NCBI GenBank assembly: GCA_003725745.1 | Contig: RHDP01000001.1 | Coordinates: 737,001-801,000 of the forward strand | DNA: 64,000 bases | Origin: Streptomyces sp. I6 | Lineage (GTDB): Bacteria > Actinomycetota > Actinomycetes > Streptomycetales > Streptomycetaceae | Direction: 5' to 3' | Shown here: piece after piece, positions 40,169 through 53,818 of the stretch | Layout: every line of letters begins with the position of its first letter | Numbering within the stretch: position 1 is the stretch's first letter | The notes under the pieces: generated by a model | Told to the model about the DNA's origin: nothing | Seen by the model: only the letters and a program-made list of their open reading frames with translations | Database searches by the model: none | Made by a program: the position numbers and the translations under genes

Positions 40169-40500
40169 GCCTACGTCACCTCGGATGTCGAACTGTCGGA
40201 TACGGACCGGTGAGGAACCTAGTCGGCCCACACCAGGCGAGCAACGAACAACGCAGTGGCCGTTGCATCGCTGACTCTCGACGGAGACTAGCGGCCTGGA
40301 CCGCTCCAGTCAGCGAGAACAGCGGAAAAGTCCTGGTCAGCATCGGCCGACTTGGATATTCCAGACATATGGACCCTCCATCTGTCAAGAAAGCGTCGGT
40401 CGAAGGCGCAGATGAGCGCCCTGCCGAGCGACCCGGGCGCACCCCCCGGAGGGCCGGATTCCGCCCCGGCTGCCCCATCGCAACGCCGGAACGGACACGG
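40169..40500. other. mihF upstream region with a possible 26-codon ORF
   Basis: Part of the 415-bp gap between pyrF and mihF and distinctly less GC-rich than the rest. It should carry the mihF promoter. A short minus-strand frame at 40288-40368 has a good ribosome site (see separate entry). Confidence 0.6.
40288..40368 (-). CDS. Possible 26-residue leader ORF upstream of mihF
   Basis: Begins MSGISKSADA and ends DWSGPGR before a TAG stop. GGAGGG stands 6 bases before the ATG, and a TTGACA hexamer lies just upstream. Codon use is not GC-saturated, unlike real Streptomyces genes, so it could be an upstream regulatory ORF or chance. No recognisable function. Confidence 0.3.
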   Translation of the reverse strand: MSGISKSADADQDFSAVLADWSGPGR

Positions 40501-40537
40501 CGGCGGGCCCGGCGAGGGGCCCGCGACAGGCCCGCCG
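40501..40537. terminator. Terminator of the pyrimidine operon
   Basis: Stem of 9 bp (CGGCGGGCC at 40501-40509, GGCCCGCCG at 40529-40537) with further pairing inside the loop, about 47 bp past the pyrF stop. Confidence 0.6.
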
Positions 40538-40583
40538 CGGGCCTGCGGCCGCCCCGAAGCGGCCCGGGCGCGCCGCACCGCGG

Positions 40584-41422
40584 CTATGCTGCGCCGACCG
40601 CCACCCGGATCTCCTCGGCGAAGCGCTCGGCGGCCTCGCGCAGGGCGGCCCTGTCCGGGCCGTGCCGCAGGACGCCGCGGCTCACGCTCGGCACGACGTT
40701 GCGCACGGCGCCGCCGAAGACACCCGGCAGGTCGGCCGGGGTCGCGCCCTGGGCGCCGATGCCCGGCGCGAGGAGCGGGCCGTTGATGTCCAGGTCCACT
40801 CCCGCGGCTCCGAGCGTGGCGCCGACCACCGCGCCGACCGGGCCCATCGGGTCCGCCCCGGCGTTCTCGTCGGCCATGTGGTTCAGCATGAGCTGGGCGA
40901 GCGATCCCCCGCCGGACGCCGTGGCGCGCTGGACCTCGGCGCCCTCCGGATTGGAGGTGAGGGCGAGGACGAAGACCCCGCAGCCGCTGAGGACGGCCTG
41001 GTCGAGCGCCGGGCGCAGCGACCCGAAGCCGAGGTACGGCGAGACCGTCACGGCGTCGGAGAACAGCGGCGAGTCCTTACGGAGGAACGCCTCCGCGTAG
41101 GCGCCCATGGTGGAGCCGATGTCGCCGCGCTTGGCGTCCATCAGGACCAGCGCTCCGGCGGCCCGGGCCTCGGCCACGGCCTGCTCCAGCACCGCGACGC
41201 CCCGGGAACCGAAGCGCTCGAAGAACGCGGACTGCGGCTTGAGGACGGCGACCCGGTCGGCGAGCGCCTCGACCACGGTACGGGTGAACCGCTCCAGGCC
41301 GTTGACGTCGTCCTCCAGCCCCCAGGCGGTCAGCAGCGAGGCGTGCGGGTCGATACCGACGCAGAGCGGACCGCGGGTGTCCATGGCCCGGCGCAGCCGG
41401 GCTCCGAAGGGTTGCGGTGAAC

Positions 41423-41426
<4 letters not shown>
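40584..41426 (-). CDS. pyrF: Orotidine 5'-phosphate decarboxylase (type 2)
   Basis: Last step to UMP. 280 residues, the longer 'type 2' family of actinobacteria: [12 protein letters not shown], the catalytic [13 protein letters not shown] motif with Asp-Lys-Asp, and [12 protein letters not shown]. The ATG overlaps the pyrD stop (ATGA), so it is translationally coupled as the last gene of the operon. Confidence 0.96.
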
Positions 41427-42535
<1,109 letters not shown>

Positions 42536-42586
42536 CTCAGTGGTGTCCTGTGTGTCCTCACGAGGACGGGGTGTCCTCACGAAGAG

Positions 42587-42609
42587 GGGGACACCGGTTC
42601 GGTGTCCCC
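42587..42609. promoter_or_regulatory. Intercistronic hairpin between carB and pyrD
   Basis: Nine-base stem (GGGGACACC at 42587-42595 with GGTGTCCCC at 42601-42609) in the 84-bp gap, next to repeated GTGTCCTCACGA units. It is immediately after the carB stop on the minus strand and could be a partial terminator or an mRNA-stability element. Confidence 0.55.
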
Positions 42610-42619
42610 TCGTGGGCTG

Positions 42620-45918
<3,299 letters not shown>

Positions 45919-45926
<8 letters not shown>

Positions 45927-47085
45927 GCTGGCCCTCCATCAGGGAGACGAAGCGGTCGAACAGGTACGCGGCGTCGTGCGGGCCCGCGGCCGCCTCGGGG
46001 TGGTACTGGACGCTGAAGGCCGGCCGGTCGAGCAGCCGGAGGCCCTCCACCACGTCGTCGTTGAGGCAGACGTGGGAGACCTCGGCGCGGCCGTAGGGGG
46101 TGTCGGAGACCTCGTCGAGCGGGGCGTCCACGGCGAAGCCGTGGTTGTGCGCGGTGACCTCGACCTTGCCGGTCGTACGGTCCTGCACGGGCTGGTTGAT
46201 GCCCCGGTGGCCGTACTTGAGCTTGTAGGTGCCGAAGCCCAGCGCCCGGCCCAGGATCTGGTTGCCGAAGCAGATCCCGAACAGCGGCGTCCCGCGCTCC
46301 AGCACGCCCCGCATCACCGAGACGGCGTGGTCGGCGGTGGCCGGGTCACCGGGGCCGTTGGAGAAGAACACGCCGTCGGGGCCGACGGCGTACACCTCCT
46401 CGACCGTCGCGGTGGCGGGCAGGACGTGCACCTCGATGCCGCGCTCGGCCATGCGGTGGGGGGTCATGCCCTTGATGCCGAGGTCGACCGCGGCGACGGT
46501 GAACCTCGCCGTGCCGACCGGTACGGCTTCGCCGCCGGGGCCGATCGCGGGGACGACGTACGCCTCCTTCGTGGCCACCTCCGCCGCCAGGTCGGCGCCC
46601 TTCATCTCGGGCGCCTGGCGGACCTCGGCGAGCATCGTGCCCTCGTCGGGCAGCGCGTTGCCGGAGAAGATCCCGACGCGCATCGCGCCCCGCTCGCGCA
46701 GATGGCGGGTGAGGGCGCGGGTGTCGACACCGCTGATGCCGACGACGCCCTGGGCCGCGAGCTCCTCGTCGAGGGAGCGGCGGGAGCGCCAGTTGGAGGG
46801 GACGCGGGCGGGGTCGCGCACGACATAGCCGGACACCCAGATGCGCCGCGACTCGGGGTCCTCGTCGTTGACGCCGGTGTTGCCGACGTGCGGGGCGGTC
46901 ATCACCACGACCTGGCGGTGGTACGAGGGGTCGGTGAGGGTCTCCTGGTAGCCGGTCATCCCGGTGGAGAACACGGCCTCGCCGAAGGTCTGCCCCACGG
47001 CCCCGTAGGCACGGCCGCGGAAGGTCCGGCCGTCCTCCAGGACGAGTACGGCGGGAACGCGGGTTCCCCTGGTGGAGGTCGTCAT
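45919..47085 (-). CDS. carA: Carbamoyl-phosphate synthase small chain
   Basis: 388-residue glutaminase subunit. The N-terminal CPSase small domain has [20 protein letters not shown] and [14 protein letters not shown]. The class I amidotransferase domain has the nucleophile loop [16 protein letters not shown] and the His-Glu pair in [19 protein letters not shown] overlaps the stop of the PH-like gene upstream by 4 bp. Confidence 0.97.
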
Positions 47086-47663
47086 CGTGCGGCGCCTTCC
47101 GTCGTGTCGTTCTTGGTCATGGAGTCGACGGCCTCGACCCAGGCGGTGTGCCCGGCCGCCCGGTCGGAGCGGAAACCGGAGTCGATCAGCCGGTCGCCGT
47201 GCTCCCAGGTGACGATCAGCAGACCGCCCTCGGTGAGCACCTTCCCGGCGATGCCCTTGTCCAGGCGGGCCCCGCGCAGGGCCCCGGCCGGGATGAAGAA
47301 GTCGGCCGCCCCGGGGCGTACGACGTCGATTCCGGCGTCGGTGAGCGTCAGCTCGGCGCGGCTGCGGTTGCCCAGGCCCCGGGCGACGATCCGGTCGAGC
47401 CACTGCCCGGCGGTCGTGGAGCCGTGGTAGCGGCCGCTGAGCCGGAGCCTCGCCTCACCGGCGTCCTCGGGGGCCACCGGAAGCTCGGGCAGCCCGGACT
47501 GGAGTTCGCCCCGCCACTTCCAGCCCTGGCGCATCAGCCAGTAGACGAGGGCGATGAAGAGCAGGAGCCCGGCGACCCAGCCGAGCCGTGCGGCCCAGTC
47601 GGTCACCTCCGCCGACTTCCGCTCGGCCTCTCCGGCCGCCTGAAGAATCAGTGGTGTCGTCAC
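47082..47663 (-). CDS. PH-like-domain membrane protein embedded in the pyr operon
   Basis: 193 residues. One clear transmembrane segment (about residues 25-45, [20 protein letters not shown]), then a soluble domain with LQSGLPELP near its start and a PH-like beta-rich part ([21 protein letters not shown] ... [20 protein letters not shown]). It overlaps pyrC and carA by 4 bp at each end (GTGA, ATGA), so it is translated as part of the operon. This position is conserved in Streptomyces, as I recall. No function known. GTG start. Confidence 0.8.
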   Translation of the reverse strand: MTTPLILQAAGEAERKSAEVTDWAARLGWVAGLLLFIALVYWLMRQGWKWRGELQSGLPELPVAPEDAGEARLRLSGRYHGSTTAGQWLDRIVARGLGNRSRAELTLTDAGIDVVRPGAADFFIPAGALRGARLDKGIAGKVLTEGGLLIVTWEHGDRLIDSGFRSDRAAGHTAWVEAVDSMTKNDTTEGAAR

Positions 47664-48955
47664 GCCAGCTTCCCGTCCATGAGCGTCGCGCGGCCCCGCA
47701 GGAACGTGTGGGTGACGCGCCCCGGCAGCTCGCGGCCCTCGTAGGGGGTGTTGCGGCTGCGGGAGGCGAAGCCCGCGGGGTCCACGGTTCCACGGTATGC
47801 CGGATCGAGCAGGGTGAGGTTGGCGGGCTCACCTGCCGAGACGGGCCGCCCGTGGCCCTCGGCACGGCCGATCCGGGCCGGCGTGGAGGACATCCGGTCG
47901 GCGACGCCCTCCCAGGTCAGCAGCCCGGTGTCGACCATCGTGTGCTGGACGACGGACAGCGCGGTCTCCAGGCCGACCATGCCCATCGCGGCCGCGGCCC
48001 ACTCGCAGTCCTTGTCCTCGTGCGGGTGCGGGGCGTGGTCGGTGGCGACGATGTCGATCGTGCCGTCGGCCAGGGCCTCGCGCAGCGCCATCACGTCGCG
48101 CTCGGTGCGCAGCGGCGGGTTGACCTTGTAGACCGGGTCGTACGTGCGGACCAGTTCGTCGGTGAGGAGCAGATGGTGCGGGGTGACCTCGGCGGTGACG
48201 TCGATGCCGCGGGACTTGGCCCAGCGGACGATCGCGACGGAGCCGGCGGTCGACAGATGGCAGATGTGGACGCGCGAGCCGACGTGCTCGGCCAGCAGCA
48301 CGTCACGGGCGATGACCGACTCCTCGGCGACGGCGGGCCAGCCGCCGAGGCCCAGTTCGGCGGAGACGACGCCCTCGTTCATCTGGGCGCCCTCGGTGAG
48401 CCGGGGCTCCTGCGCGTGCTGCGCGACGACGCCGCCGAACGCCTTCACGTACTCCAGCGCCCGGCGCATGATCACGGCGTCGTCGACGCACTTGCCGTCG
48501 TCGGAGAAGACGGTGACGGCCGCGGCGGAGTCGTGCATGGCGCCGAGTTCGGCGAGCTTCCTGCCCTCCAGGCCGACGGTGACGGCGCCGATCGGCTGGA
48601 CGTCGCAGTAGCCGTGCTCCCTGCCCAGCCGCCACACCTGCTCGACGACTCCGGCGGTGTCGGCCACGGGGAAGGTGTTGGCCATGGCGAACACGGCGGT
48701 GTAGCCGCCGCTCGCGGCCGCGCGGGTGCCGGTGAGGACGGTCTCGGAGTCCTCACGGCCGGGCTCCCGCAGGTGGGTGTGCAGGTCGACCAGGCCGGGC
48801 AGCAGGATCCTGCCCGCGGCCTCGACGACGGTGGCGCCGCCGGCCTCGATCCCGGTGCCGACCTCGACGATGGTCTCGCCGTCGATCAGTACGTCCCGCA
48901 CCTCGCCGCCCAGCACCTTCGCGCCGCGGATCAGTGTCTTGTCGGTCTCGCTCAT
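47660..48955 (-). CDS. pyrC: Dihydroorotase
   Basis: Cyclises carbamoyl aspartate to dihydroorotate. 431 residues of the amidohydrolase barrel, type I: the metal motif PGLVDLHTHLREPG, FSDDGKCVDD, HICHLSTAGS, and the catalytic IVATDHAPHPHEDK. Starts 2 bp after the pyrB stop. Confidence 0.97.
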   Translation of the reverse strand: MSETDKTLIRGAKVLGGEVRDVLIDGETIVEVGTGIEAGGATVVEAAGRILLPGLVDLHTHLREPGREDSETVLTGTRAAASGGYTAVFAMANTFPVADTAGVVEQVWRLGREHGYCDVQPIGAVTVGLEGRKLAELGAMHDSAAAVTVFSDDGKCVDDAVIMRRALEYVKAFGGVVAQHAQEPRLTEGAQMNEGVVSAELGLGGWPAVAEESVIARDVLLAEHVGSRVHICHLSTAGSVAIVRWAKSRGIDVTAEVTPHHLLLTDELVRTYDPVYKVNPPLRTERDVMALREALADGTIDIVATDHAPHPHEDKDCEWAAAAMGMVGLETALSVVQHTMVDTGLLTWEGVADRMSSTPARIGRAEGHGRPVSAGEPANLTLLDPAYRGTVDPAGFASRSRNTPYEGRELPGRVTHTFLRGRATLMDGKLA

Positions 48956-48957
48956 GG

Positions 48958-49938
48958 TTACTTCGTCTCCTCGGTACGAGCGTGGGTGACGGCGGGCTCG
49001 TTGCCGCCGAGAAGCAGATAGAGGACCGCCATACGCGTGTGCACGCCGCCTGCGACCTGTTCGACGGCGGTGCAGCGGTCGGAGTCGGCGACCTCGGCGG
49101 TGATCTCCATACCGCGGACCATGGGGCCGGGGTGCATCACGATGGCGTGCTCGGGCATCTTCGCCATGCGGTCCCCGTCGAGGCCGTAGCGTCGCGCGTA
49201 CTCGCGCTCGGTCGGGAAGAAGGCCGCGTTCATCCGCTCGCGCTGCACCCGCAGCATCATCACCGCGTCGCTCTTCGGCAGCGCGGCGTCCAGGTCGTAC
49301 GAGACCTCGCAGGGCCAGTGCCCCACACCGACCGGCAGCAGGGTGGGCGGTGCGACCAGGGTGACGTCGGCGCCGAGGGTGTGCAGCAGGTCCACGTTCG
49401 AGCGGGCGACACGGCTGTGCAGGATGTCCCCGACGATCGTGATCCGCCTGCCCGCCAGGTCCCGCCCGACTCCGGCGTCCCGCCCGACCAGGCGGCGGCG
49501 CATGGTGAAGGCGTCGAGCAGCGCCTGGGTCGGATGCTGGTGGGTGCCGTCACCGGCGTTGACGACCGCGGCGTCGATCCAGCCGGAGGTGGCGAGCCGG
49601 TAGGGGGCGCCGGAGGCGCCGTGCCGGATGACGACGGCGTCCACGCCCATCGCCTCCAGGGTCTGCGCGGTGTCCTTGAGCGACTCGCCCTTGGAGACGG
49701 ACGAGCCCTTCGCTGCGAAGTTGATGACGTCCGCGGACAGCCGCTTCTCGGCGGCCTCGAAGGAGATGCGGGTCCTGGTCGAGTCCTCGAAGAAGAGGTT
49801 GACGACGGTCCGGCCCCGCAGGGTGGGCAGCTTCTTGATCGGCCGGTCGGCGACCCTGGCCATCTCCTCGGCGGTGTCGAGGATCAGGACGGCGTCGTCA
49901 CGGGTGAGGTCGGCGGCCGAGATGAGGTGACGCTTCAT
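48958..49938 (-). CDS. pyrB: Aspartate carbamoyltransferase catalytic chain
   Basis: Forms carbamoyl aspartate. 326 residues. [14 protein letters not shown] binds carbamoyl phosphate, [15 protein letters not shown] is the second signature, and [11 protein letters not shown] lies near the C-terminus. No pyrI-like regulatory gene nearby. ATG at 49936-49938; a longer in-frame ATG at 49974 is less likely. Confidence 0.97.
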   Translation of the reverse strand: MKRHLISAADLTRDDAVLILDTAEEMARVADRPIKKLPTLRGRTVVNLFFEDSTRTRISFEAAEKRLSADVINFAAKGSSVSKGESLKDTAQTLEAMGVDAVVIRHGASGAPYRLATSGWIDAAVVNAGDGTHQHPTQALLDAFTMRRRLVGRDAGVGRDLAGRRITIVGDILHSRVARSNVDLLHTLGADVTLVAPPTLLPVGVGHWPCEVSYDLDAALPKSDAVMMLRVQRERMNAAFFPTEREYARRYGLDGDRMAKMPEHAIVMHPGPMVRGMEITAEVADSDRCTAVEQVAGGVHTRMAVLYLLLGGNEPAVTHARTEETK

Positions 49939-50024
49939 CTGGGTGTGCTCCGGGGTGTGGAGATGTGCGGGCATGCGGGCGCGCGAGCGCTGCCCGTAGG
50001 GCGGGTCGGGGCCGTACGGGGCCG

Positions 50025-50639
50025 CTATCGCTCGCCGGACCGGGCGGTCTCGTTCCGGCGGCCCTCGGCCGCGGGAACGCCCGCCTCTCGCCGCTCGCCG
50101 AGCAGCACGGCGTCGCGGCCGTCCTCCTCGTCGAGCTGGACCCTGACCGTCTCCCGCAGCGACGTCGGGAGGTTCTTGCCGACGTAGTCGGCGCGGATGG
50201 GCAGCTCGCGGTGGCCGCGGTCCACCAGGACCGCGAGCTGGACGGCGCGCGGCCGGCCGATGTCGTTCAGCGCGTCCAGGGCGGCGCGGATGGTGCGCCC
50301 GGAGAAGAGCACGTCGTCGACGAGGACGACCAGGCGGCCGTCGATCCCGTCGGCCGGGATGTCCGTGCGCGCGAGGGCGCGGGCGGGACGGAGCCGCAGG
50401 TCGTCCCGGTACATGGTGATGTCGAGCGAGCCGACGGGGATGGTGCGGCCGGTGATCCCGGCGAGCTTGGCGGCGAGCCGGTCGGCCAGGAAGACCCCGC
50501 GGGTCGGGATGCCGAGGAGCACCACGTCGTCGGCGCCCTTGGCGCGCTCGACGATCTCATGGGCGATGCGGGTCAGTACCCGCGCGATGTCGGGGCCCTC
50601 GAGAACGGGGCGTGCGGCATCGGAAACGTCTGCGTCCAT
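50025..50639 (-). CDS. pyrR: Pyr operon RNA-binding regulator / uracil phosphoribosyltransferase
   Basis: 204 residues of the type I phosphoribosyltransferase fold. The PRPP loop [18 protein letters not shown] and the [14 protein letters not shown] region are typical PyrR. PyrR binds pyr mRNA when UMP is high and represses the operon. A matching RNA motif lies directly upstream of its own start codon. The acidic/Arg-rich C-terminal tail of about 25 residues ([17 protein letters not shown]) is longer than in Bacillus PyrR. Confidence 0.95.
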   Translation of the reverse strand: MDADVSDAARPVLEGPDIARVLTRIAHEIVERAKGADDVVLLGIPTRGVFLADRLAAKLAGITGRTIPVGSLDITMYRDDLRLRPARALARTDIPADGIDGRLVVLVDDVLFSGRTIRAALDALNDIGRPRAVQLAVLVDRGHRELPIRADYVGKNLPTSLRETVRVQLDEEDGRDAVLLGERREAGVPAAEGRRNETARSGER

Positions 50640-50649
50640 ACGAAACGGA

Positions 50650-50690
50650 CCTCCTTCTCCGCCTCACGGGACGGACCTTAAAGGACGTCG
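50650..50690 (-). promoter_or_regulatory. PyrR-binding RNA element overlapping the pyrR ribosome site
   Basis: On the minus strand: CCTTTAAGG (50677-50685), GTCCCGTGAGGCGG, then AGAAGGAGG ending at 50650. This resembles the PyrR-binding loop consensus (CCTTTAA ... AGTCCxGxGAGGCT ... AAGG). The AAGGAGG is also the likely Shine-Dalgarno sequence, so PyrR binding should block initiation, as described for mycobacteria. Confidence 0.8.
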
Positions 50691-50771
50691 GATCTTGCGC
50701 CGTCCACCGTACCAGGGCTGGCGGGAGCCTCCGTACCACCCCCCGCGGGAGGGGCGTACGGACCATTCGGC

Positions 50772-50801
50772 TTGACGCACCCAAGTAACGCTGCGTAACC
50801 T
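50772..50801 (+). promoter_or_regulatory. bldD promoter
   Basis: TTGACG (50772-50777) and TAACCT (50796-50801) with an 18-base spacer, about 60 bp before the bldD ATG. The -10 region lies between and overlaps two BldD-box palindromes. Confidence 0.65.
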
Positions 50802-50814
50802 TCACAGTGAGTGA
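50786..50814 (+). promoter_or_regulatory. Two BldD boxes in the bldD promoter
   Basis: TAAC-GCTGC-GTAA (50786-50798) and TCAC-AGTGA-GTGA (50802-50814) each fit the BldD consensus TNAC-N5-GTNA exactly. They flank and overlap the -10 and start-site area, consistent with the known autorepression of bldD. Confidence 0.75.
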
Positions 50815-50860
50815 CCAACCGCGCGGCCGAGCCGCACGTGATCAGCGTCCGGGGAGCTAT

Positions 50861-51361
50861 ATGTCCAGCGAATACGCAAAACAGCTCGGGGCCAAGCTCC
50901 GCGCCATCCGTACCCAGCAGGGGCTCTCGCTCCACGGGGTGGAGGAGAAGTCCCAGGGCCGCTGGAAGGCCGTCGTCGTCGGGTCGTACGAGCGCGGAGA
51001 CCGCGCCGTGACCGTGCAGCGCCTCGCCGAGCTGGCGGACTTCTACGGTGTACCGGTGCAGGAGCTCCTTCCCGGCACCACGCCGGGCGGTGCCGCCGAG
51101 CCGCCGCCGAAGCTCGTGCTCGACCTCGAGCGCCTTGCCCATGTCCCCGCCGAGAAGGCCGGGCCGCTGCAGCGTTACGCGGCGACCATCCAGAGCCAGC
51201 GCGGTGACTACAACGGCAAGGTGCTCTCGATCCGGCAGGACGACCTGCGCACGCTCGCCGTCATCTACGACCAGTCGCCGTCGGTGCTCACCGAGCAGCT
51301 GATCAGCTGGGGCGTGCTGGACGCGGACGCGCGCCGTGCAGTCGCCCACGAAGAGGGCTGA
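50861..51361 (+). CDS. bldD: BldD, c-di-GMP-responsive developmental master regulator
   Basis: 166 residues, essentially the known Streptomyces sequence. The N-terminal Xre-type helix-turn-helix (about 5-70, KLRAIRTQQGLSLHGVEEKS and AVTVQRLAELADFYGVPVQE) is followed by a C-terminal c-di-GMP-binding domain containing the RGDYNGKVLSIRQDD signature. BldD bound to tetrameric c-di-GMP represses sporulation genes during vegetative growth. It stands alone, divergent from pyrR, under its own boxes. Confidence 0.97.
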   Translation: MSSEYAKQLGAKLRAIRTQQGLSLHGVEEKSQGRWKAVVVGSYERGDRAVTVQRLAELADFYGVPVQELLPGTTPGGAAEPPPKLVLDLERLAHVPAEKAGPLQRYAATIQSQRGDYNGKVLSIRQDDLRTLAVIYDQSPSVLTEQLISWGVLDADARRAVAHEEG

Positions 51362-51385
51362 GGCCGCACCGACAGCAGAAACGTT

Positions 51386-51428
51386 GCCGCCGGGCCGTGG
51401 GAGGGGCTGCCTTCCACGGCCCGGCGGC
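51386..51428. terminator. bldD terminator
   Basis: Perfect 15-bp stem (51386-51400 with 51414-51428), 25 bp past the bldD stop; loop of 13 bases. Confidence 0.85.
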
Positions 51429-51573
51429 GTGCTGCCGCCACCCTCACCGCCGGCCGCCGCCGCGCATGCTCCCGGGGGACCTCCCGCGCGAGGGTTCCTC
51501 CCGGCGCGCCGTGCCCAGCGCGGCGGGGCGCATCTCCGTGGCGGCTGTGCCGGCCCGCCCGGGAACGGCGAAG

Positions 51574-51604
51574 GCCCGCAGCACCGGGGGCGGGTGCTGC
51601 GGGC
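51574..51604. terminator. nusB operon terminator
   Basis: Perfect 12-bp stem (51574-51585 with 51593-51604), 30 bp past the nusB stop on the minus strand, ending the M24 peptidase-efp-nusB transcript. Confidence 0.8.
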
Positions 51605-51633
51605 CCACCGGGCTCACGCCCGGCCCACGCGGC

Positions 51634-52062
51634 CTACGCGTCGCGGAGGGTCGGCTTCAGGTCCTTGAAACGTCCCAGCAGGCCGTTCACGAAGGACGGC
51701 GAGTCGTCGGTGGAGAACTCCTTGGCGAGCTGCACCGCCTCGTCGATCACCACGGCGTCCGGGGTGCCGTCCACCCAGACCAGTTCGTAGGCGGCGAGCC
51801 GCACGATGTTGCGGTCCACCACGGGCATCCGGTCGAGCGTCCAGCCGACCGCGTGGGTGCCGATCAGCTCGTCGATCCGGTCGGCGTGCTCCGCGTAGCC
51901 CTCGACCAGCTCCATCGTGTACTCGCTGACCGGAGGCTGGCGGTCGTCGGACCGCGAGTGCCGGATCCAGTCCGCGAGGACCTGCTGCACGGACGCCCCG
52001 CGCTGGTCGGCCTCGAAGAGGATCTGGAAAGCACGCTTGCGGGCCTTGTTGCGGGCGGCCAC
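51634..52062 (-). CDS. nusB: Transcription antitermination factor NusB
   Basis: 142 residues, all-helical RNA-binding protein. ARNKARKRAFQILFEADQRG at the N-terminus and the PDAVVIDEAVQLAKEFSTDDSPSFVNGLLG region are diagnostic. Acts with NusE/S10 on rRNA boxA. GTG start, 2 bp after efp. Confidence 0.96.
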   Translation of the reverse strand: MAARNKARKRAFQILFEADQRGASVQQVLADWIRHSRSDDRQPPVSEYTMELVEGYAEHADRIDELIGTHAVGWTLDRMPVVDRNIVRLAAYELVWVDGTPDAVVIDEAVQLAKEFSTDDSPSFVNGLLGRFKDLKPTLRDA

Positions 52063-52064
52063 GG

Positions 52065-52631
52065 TTAGCTGTTCACCCGGCCGAGGTAGTCACCGGAACG
52101 GGTGTCGACCTTGATCTTCTCACCTGTGGTGATGAAGAGCGGGACCTGGATGGTGTAGCCGGTCTCCAGGGTGGCGGGCTTGGTGCCGCCCGTGGAGCGG
52201 TCGCCCTGCACGCCCGGCTCCGTCTCCTGGATGACGAGCTCGACGGCGGCCGGGAGCTCGACGTAGAGCACCTCGCCCTCGTGCTGGGCGACGGTGGCGG
52301 TGAAGCCCTCGATGAGGAAGTTCGCGGCGTCGCCGACGGCGTTGCGGGCGACGTGCAGCTGGTCGTACGTCTGCATGTCCATGAAGACGAAGTACTCGCC
52401 GTCCATGTACGAGAACTGCATGTCGCGGCGGTCGACGGTGGCCGTCTCGACCTTCACGCCGGCGTTGAAGGTCTTGTCGACGATCTTGCCGGAGAGCACG
52501 TTCTTGAGCTTGGTGCGCACGAAGGCCGGGCCCTTGCCGGGCTTGACGTGCTGGAACTCGACGACGGACCACAGCTGGTCGTTGTCGAGCTTGAGCACCA
52601 TGCCGTTCTTGAGGTCGTTCGTGGTGGCCAC
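52065..52631 (-). CDS. efp: Translation elongation factor P
   Basis: 188 residues, three OB-like domains, complete. The [10 protein letters not shown] loop carries the exposed Lys that binds the P-site tRNA, and the C-terminal [20 protein letters not shown] signature is present. Relieves stalling at polyproline. GTG start. Confidence 0.97.
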   Translation of the reverse strand: MATTNDLKNGMVLKLDNDQLWSVVEFQHVKPGKGPAFVRTKLKNVLSGKIVDKTFNAGVKVETATVDRRDMQFSYMDGEYFVFMDMQTYDQLHVARNAVGDAANFLIEGFTATVAQHEGEVLYVELPAAVELVIQETEPGVQGDRSTGGTKPATLETGYTIQVPLFITTGEKIKVDTRSGDYLGRVNS

Positions 52632-52702
52632 GGTTGCGGAATCTCCTGGACTGACGCTGGTGGACGACCGGGGAGAAGCGAAGGTGCGCGCTGCGAGCGG
52701 AG

Positions 52703-53818
52703 CTAGAGCGCGAGCAGCTCCTTGGTCGTGATGGTGAGTAGCTCGGGTCCGCCGTCCGCCTCCTGGCGCACGACGAGCGTGTCATCGATCCGGACCCCGC
52801 CCCGGCCCGGGAGGTGGACCCCCGGTTCGACGGTGACCGGCACACAAGCGTCCAGTTTACCCATGGCGGCAGGTGCCAGCTGCGGGTCCTCGTCGATTTC
52901 CAGTCCTACACCGTGACCGGTGAGCGGCGCGAGTCCCTCGCCGTAGCCCGCCGAGTCGAGCAGGTGACGGGCCACACGGTCCACGTCCCGGTACCCGGCG
53001 CCGGGCAGAAGAGCCTCGCGGCCGGCCCGCTGAGCGGCGAAGACGAGGTCGTACAGCTCGATCTGCCAGTCCGCGGGAGTGGTGCCGATGACGAAGGTGC
53101 GGCCGATCTCGCAGCGGTAGCCGCGGTAGTTGGCACCGAGGCAGACGGAGAGGAAGTCCCCCTCCTCGACGCGCCGGTCCGAGGGCCGGTGGCGGCGGCG
53201 CCCGGCGTTCGGGCCGGTGGCCACGGAGGTGGGGAAGGCCGGGCCGTCGGCACCGTGGTCGACGAGCCGGCGTTCCAGCTCGAGGGCGAGATGGCGCTCG
53301 GTGCGGCCGACGAGGATGGATTCCAGCAGTTCGCCGAGTGCCTGGTCGGTGATCTCGGCCGCGATCCGCAGGCAGGCGATCTCGTCCTCGTCCTTCACCA
53401 TCCGCTGCTGTTCGACGGCGCCGTCGAGATCGCTCAGCCGCAGCCCGGGGGCGACGGTGCGCAGCACGCGGTGGCGGGCGACGGTGAGGTGGTTCTCCTC
53501 GACGGCGAGAACGTCCGCGCCGGATCCCGCGGCGCTCTCCGCGGCCGCGACGGCGGGGTCGTCACCGTGTACCGGCATGACGGTCAGCCGCAGCTGCTCG
53601 TCCAGGCGCCCGTCGACGGGGTCACCGGTGGGCGCGGTGGGGCACAGCAGTTCGTCGGCGGAGTCACCCGCCGGGCCCAGGAGCAGCACGGCACCCGGTG
53701 GGGCGCCGCCTGCGAGGTATCGGACGTTGGCAGGCCGGGAGATCAGGGCCGCGGCGCTCCCGGCCGCGACACAACGGTCGCGCAGCCGGCTGCGGCGGAC
53801 GGCGAACACCTCGGACAT
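52703..53818 (-). CDS. Xaa-Pro aminopeptidase-like M24 protein with altered metal ligands
   Basis: 371 residues: N-terminal creatinase-like domain and C-terminal pita-bread M24 domain ([55 protein letters not shown]). The usual ligands D-D-H-E-E appear as Cys (SVCLG), Glu (RCEIG), His, Glu and Asp (RIDDT), so three of five differ. Upstream of efp by 71 bp, a conserved actinobacterial order in which the gene is often called pepQ. Activity is doubtful or may need a different metal. Confidence 0.82.
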   Translation of the reverse strand: MSEVFAVRRSRLRDRCVAAGSAAALISRPANVRYLAGGAPPGAVLLLGPAGDSADELLCPTAPTGDPVDGRLDEQLRLTVMPVHGDDPAVAAAESAAGSGADVLAVEENHLTVARHRVLRTVAPGLRLSDLDGAVEQQRMVKDEDEIACLRIAAEITDQALGELLESILVGRTERHLALELERRLVDHGADGPAFPTSVATGPNAGRRRHRPSDRRVEEGDFLSVCLGANYRGYRCEIGRTFVIGTTPADWQIELYDLVFAAQRAGREALLPGAGYRDVDRVARHLLDSAGYGEGLAPLTGHGVGLEIDEDPQLAPAAMGKLDACVPVTVEPGVHLPGRGGVRIDDTLVVRQEADGGPELLTITTKELLAL

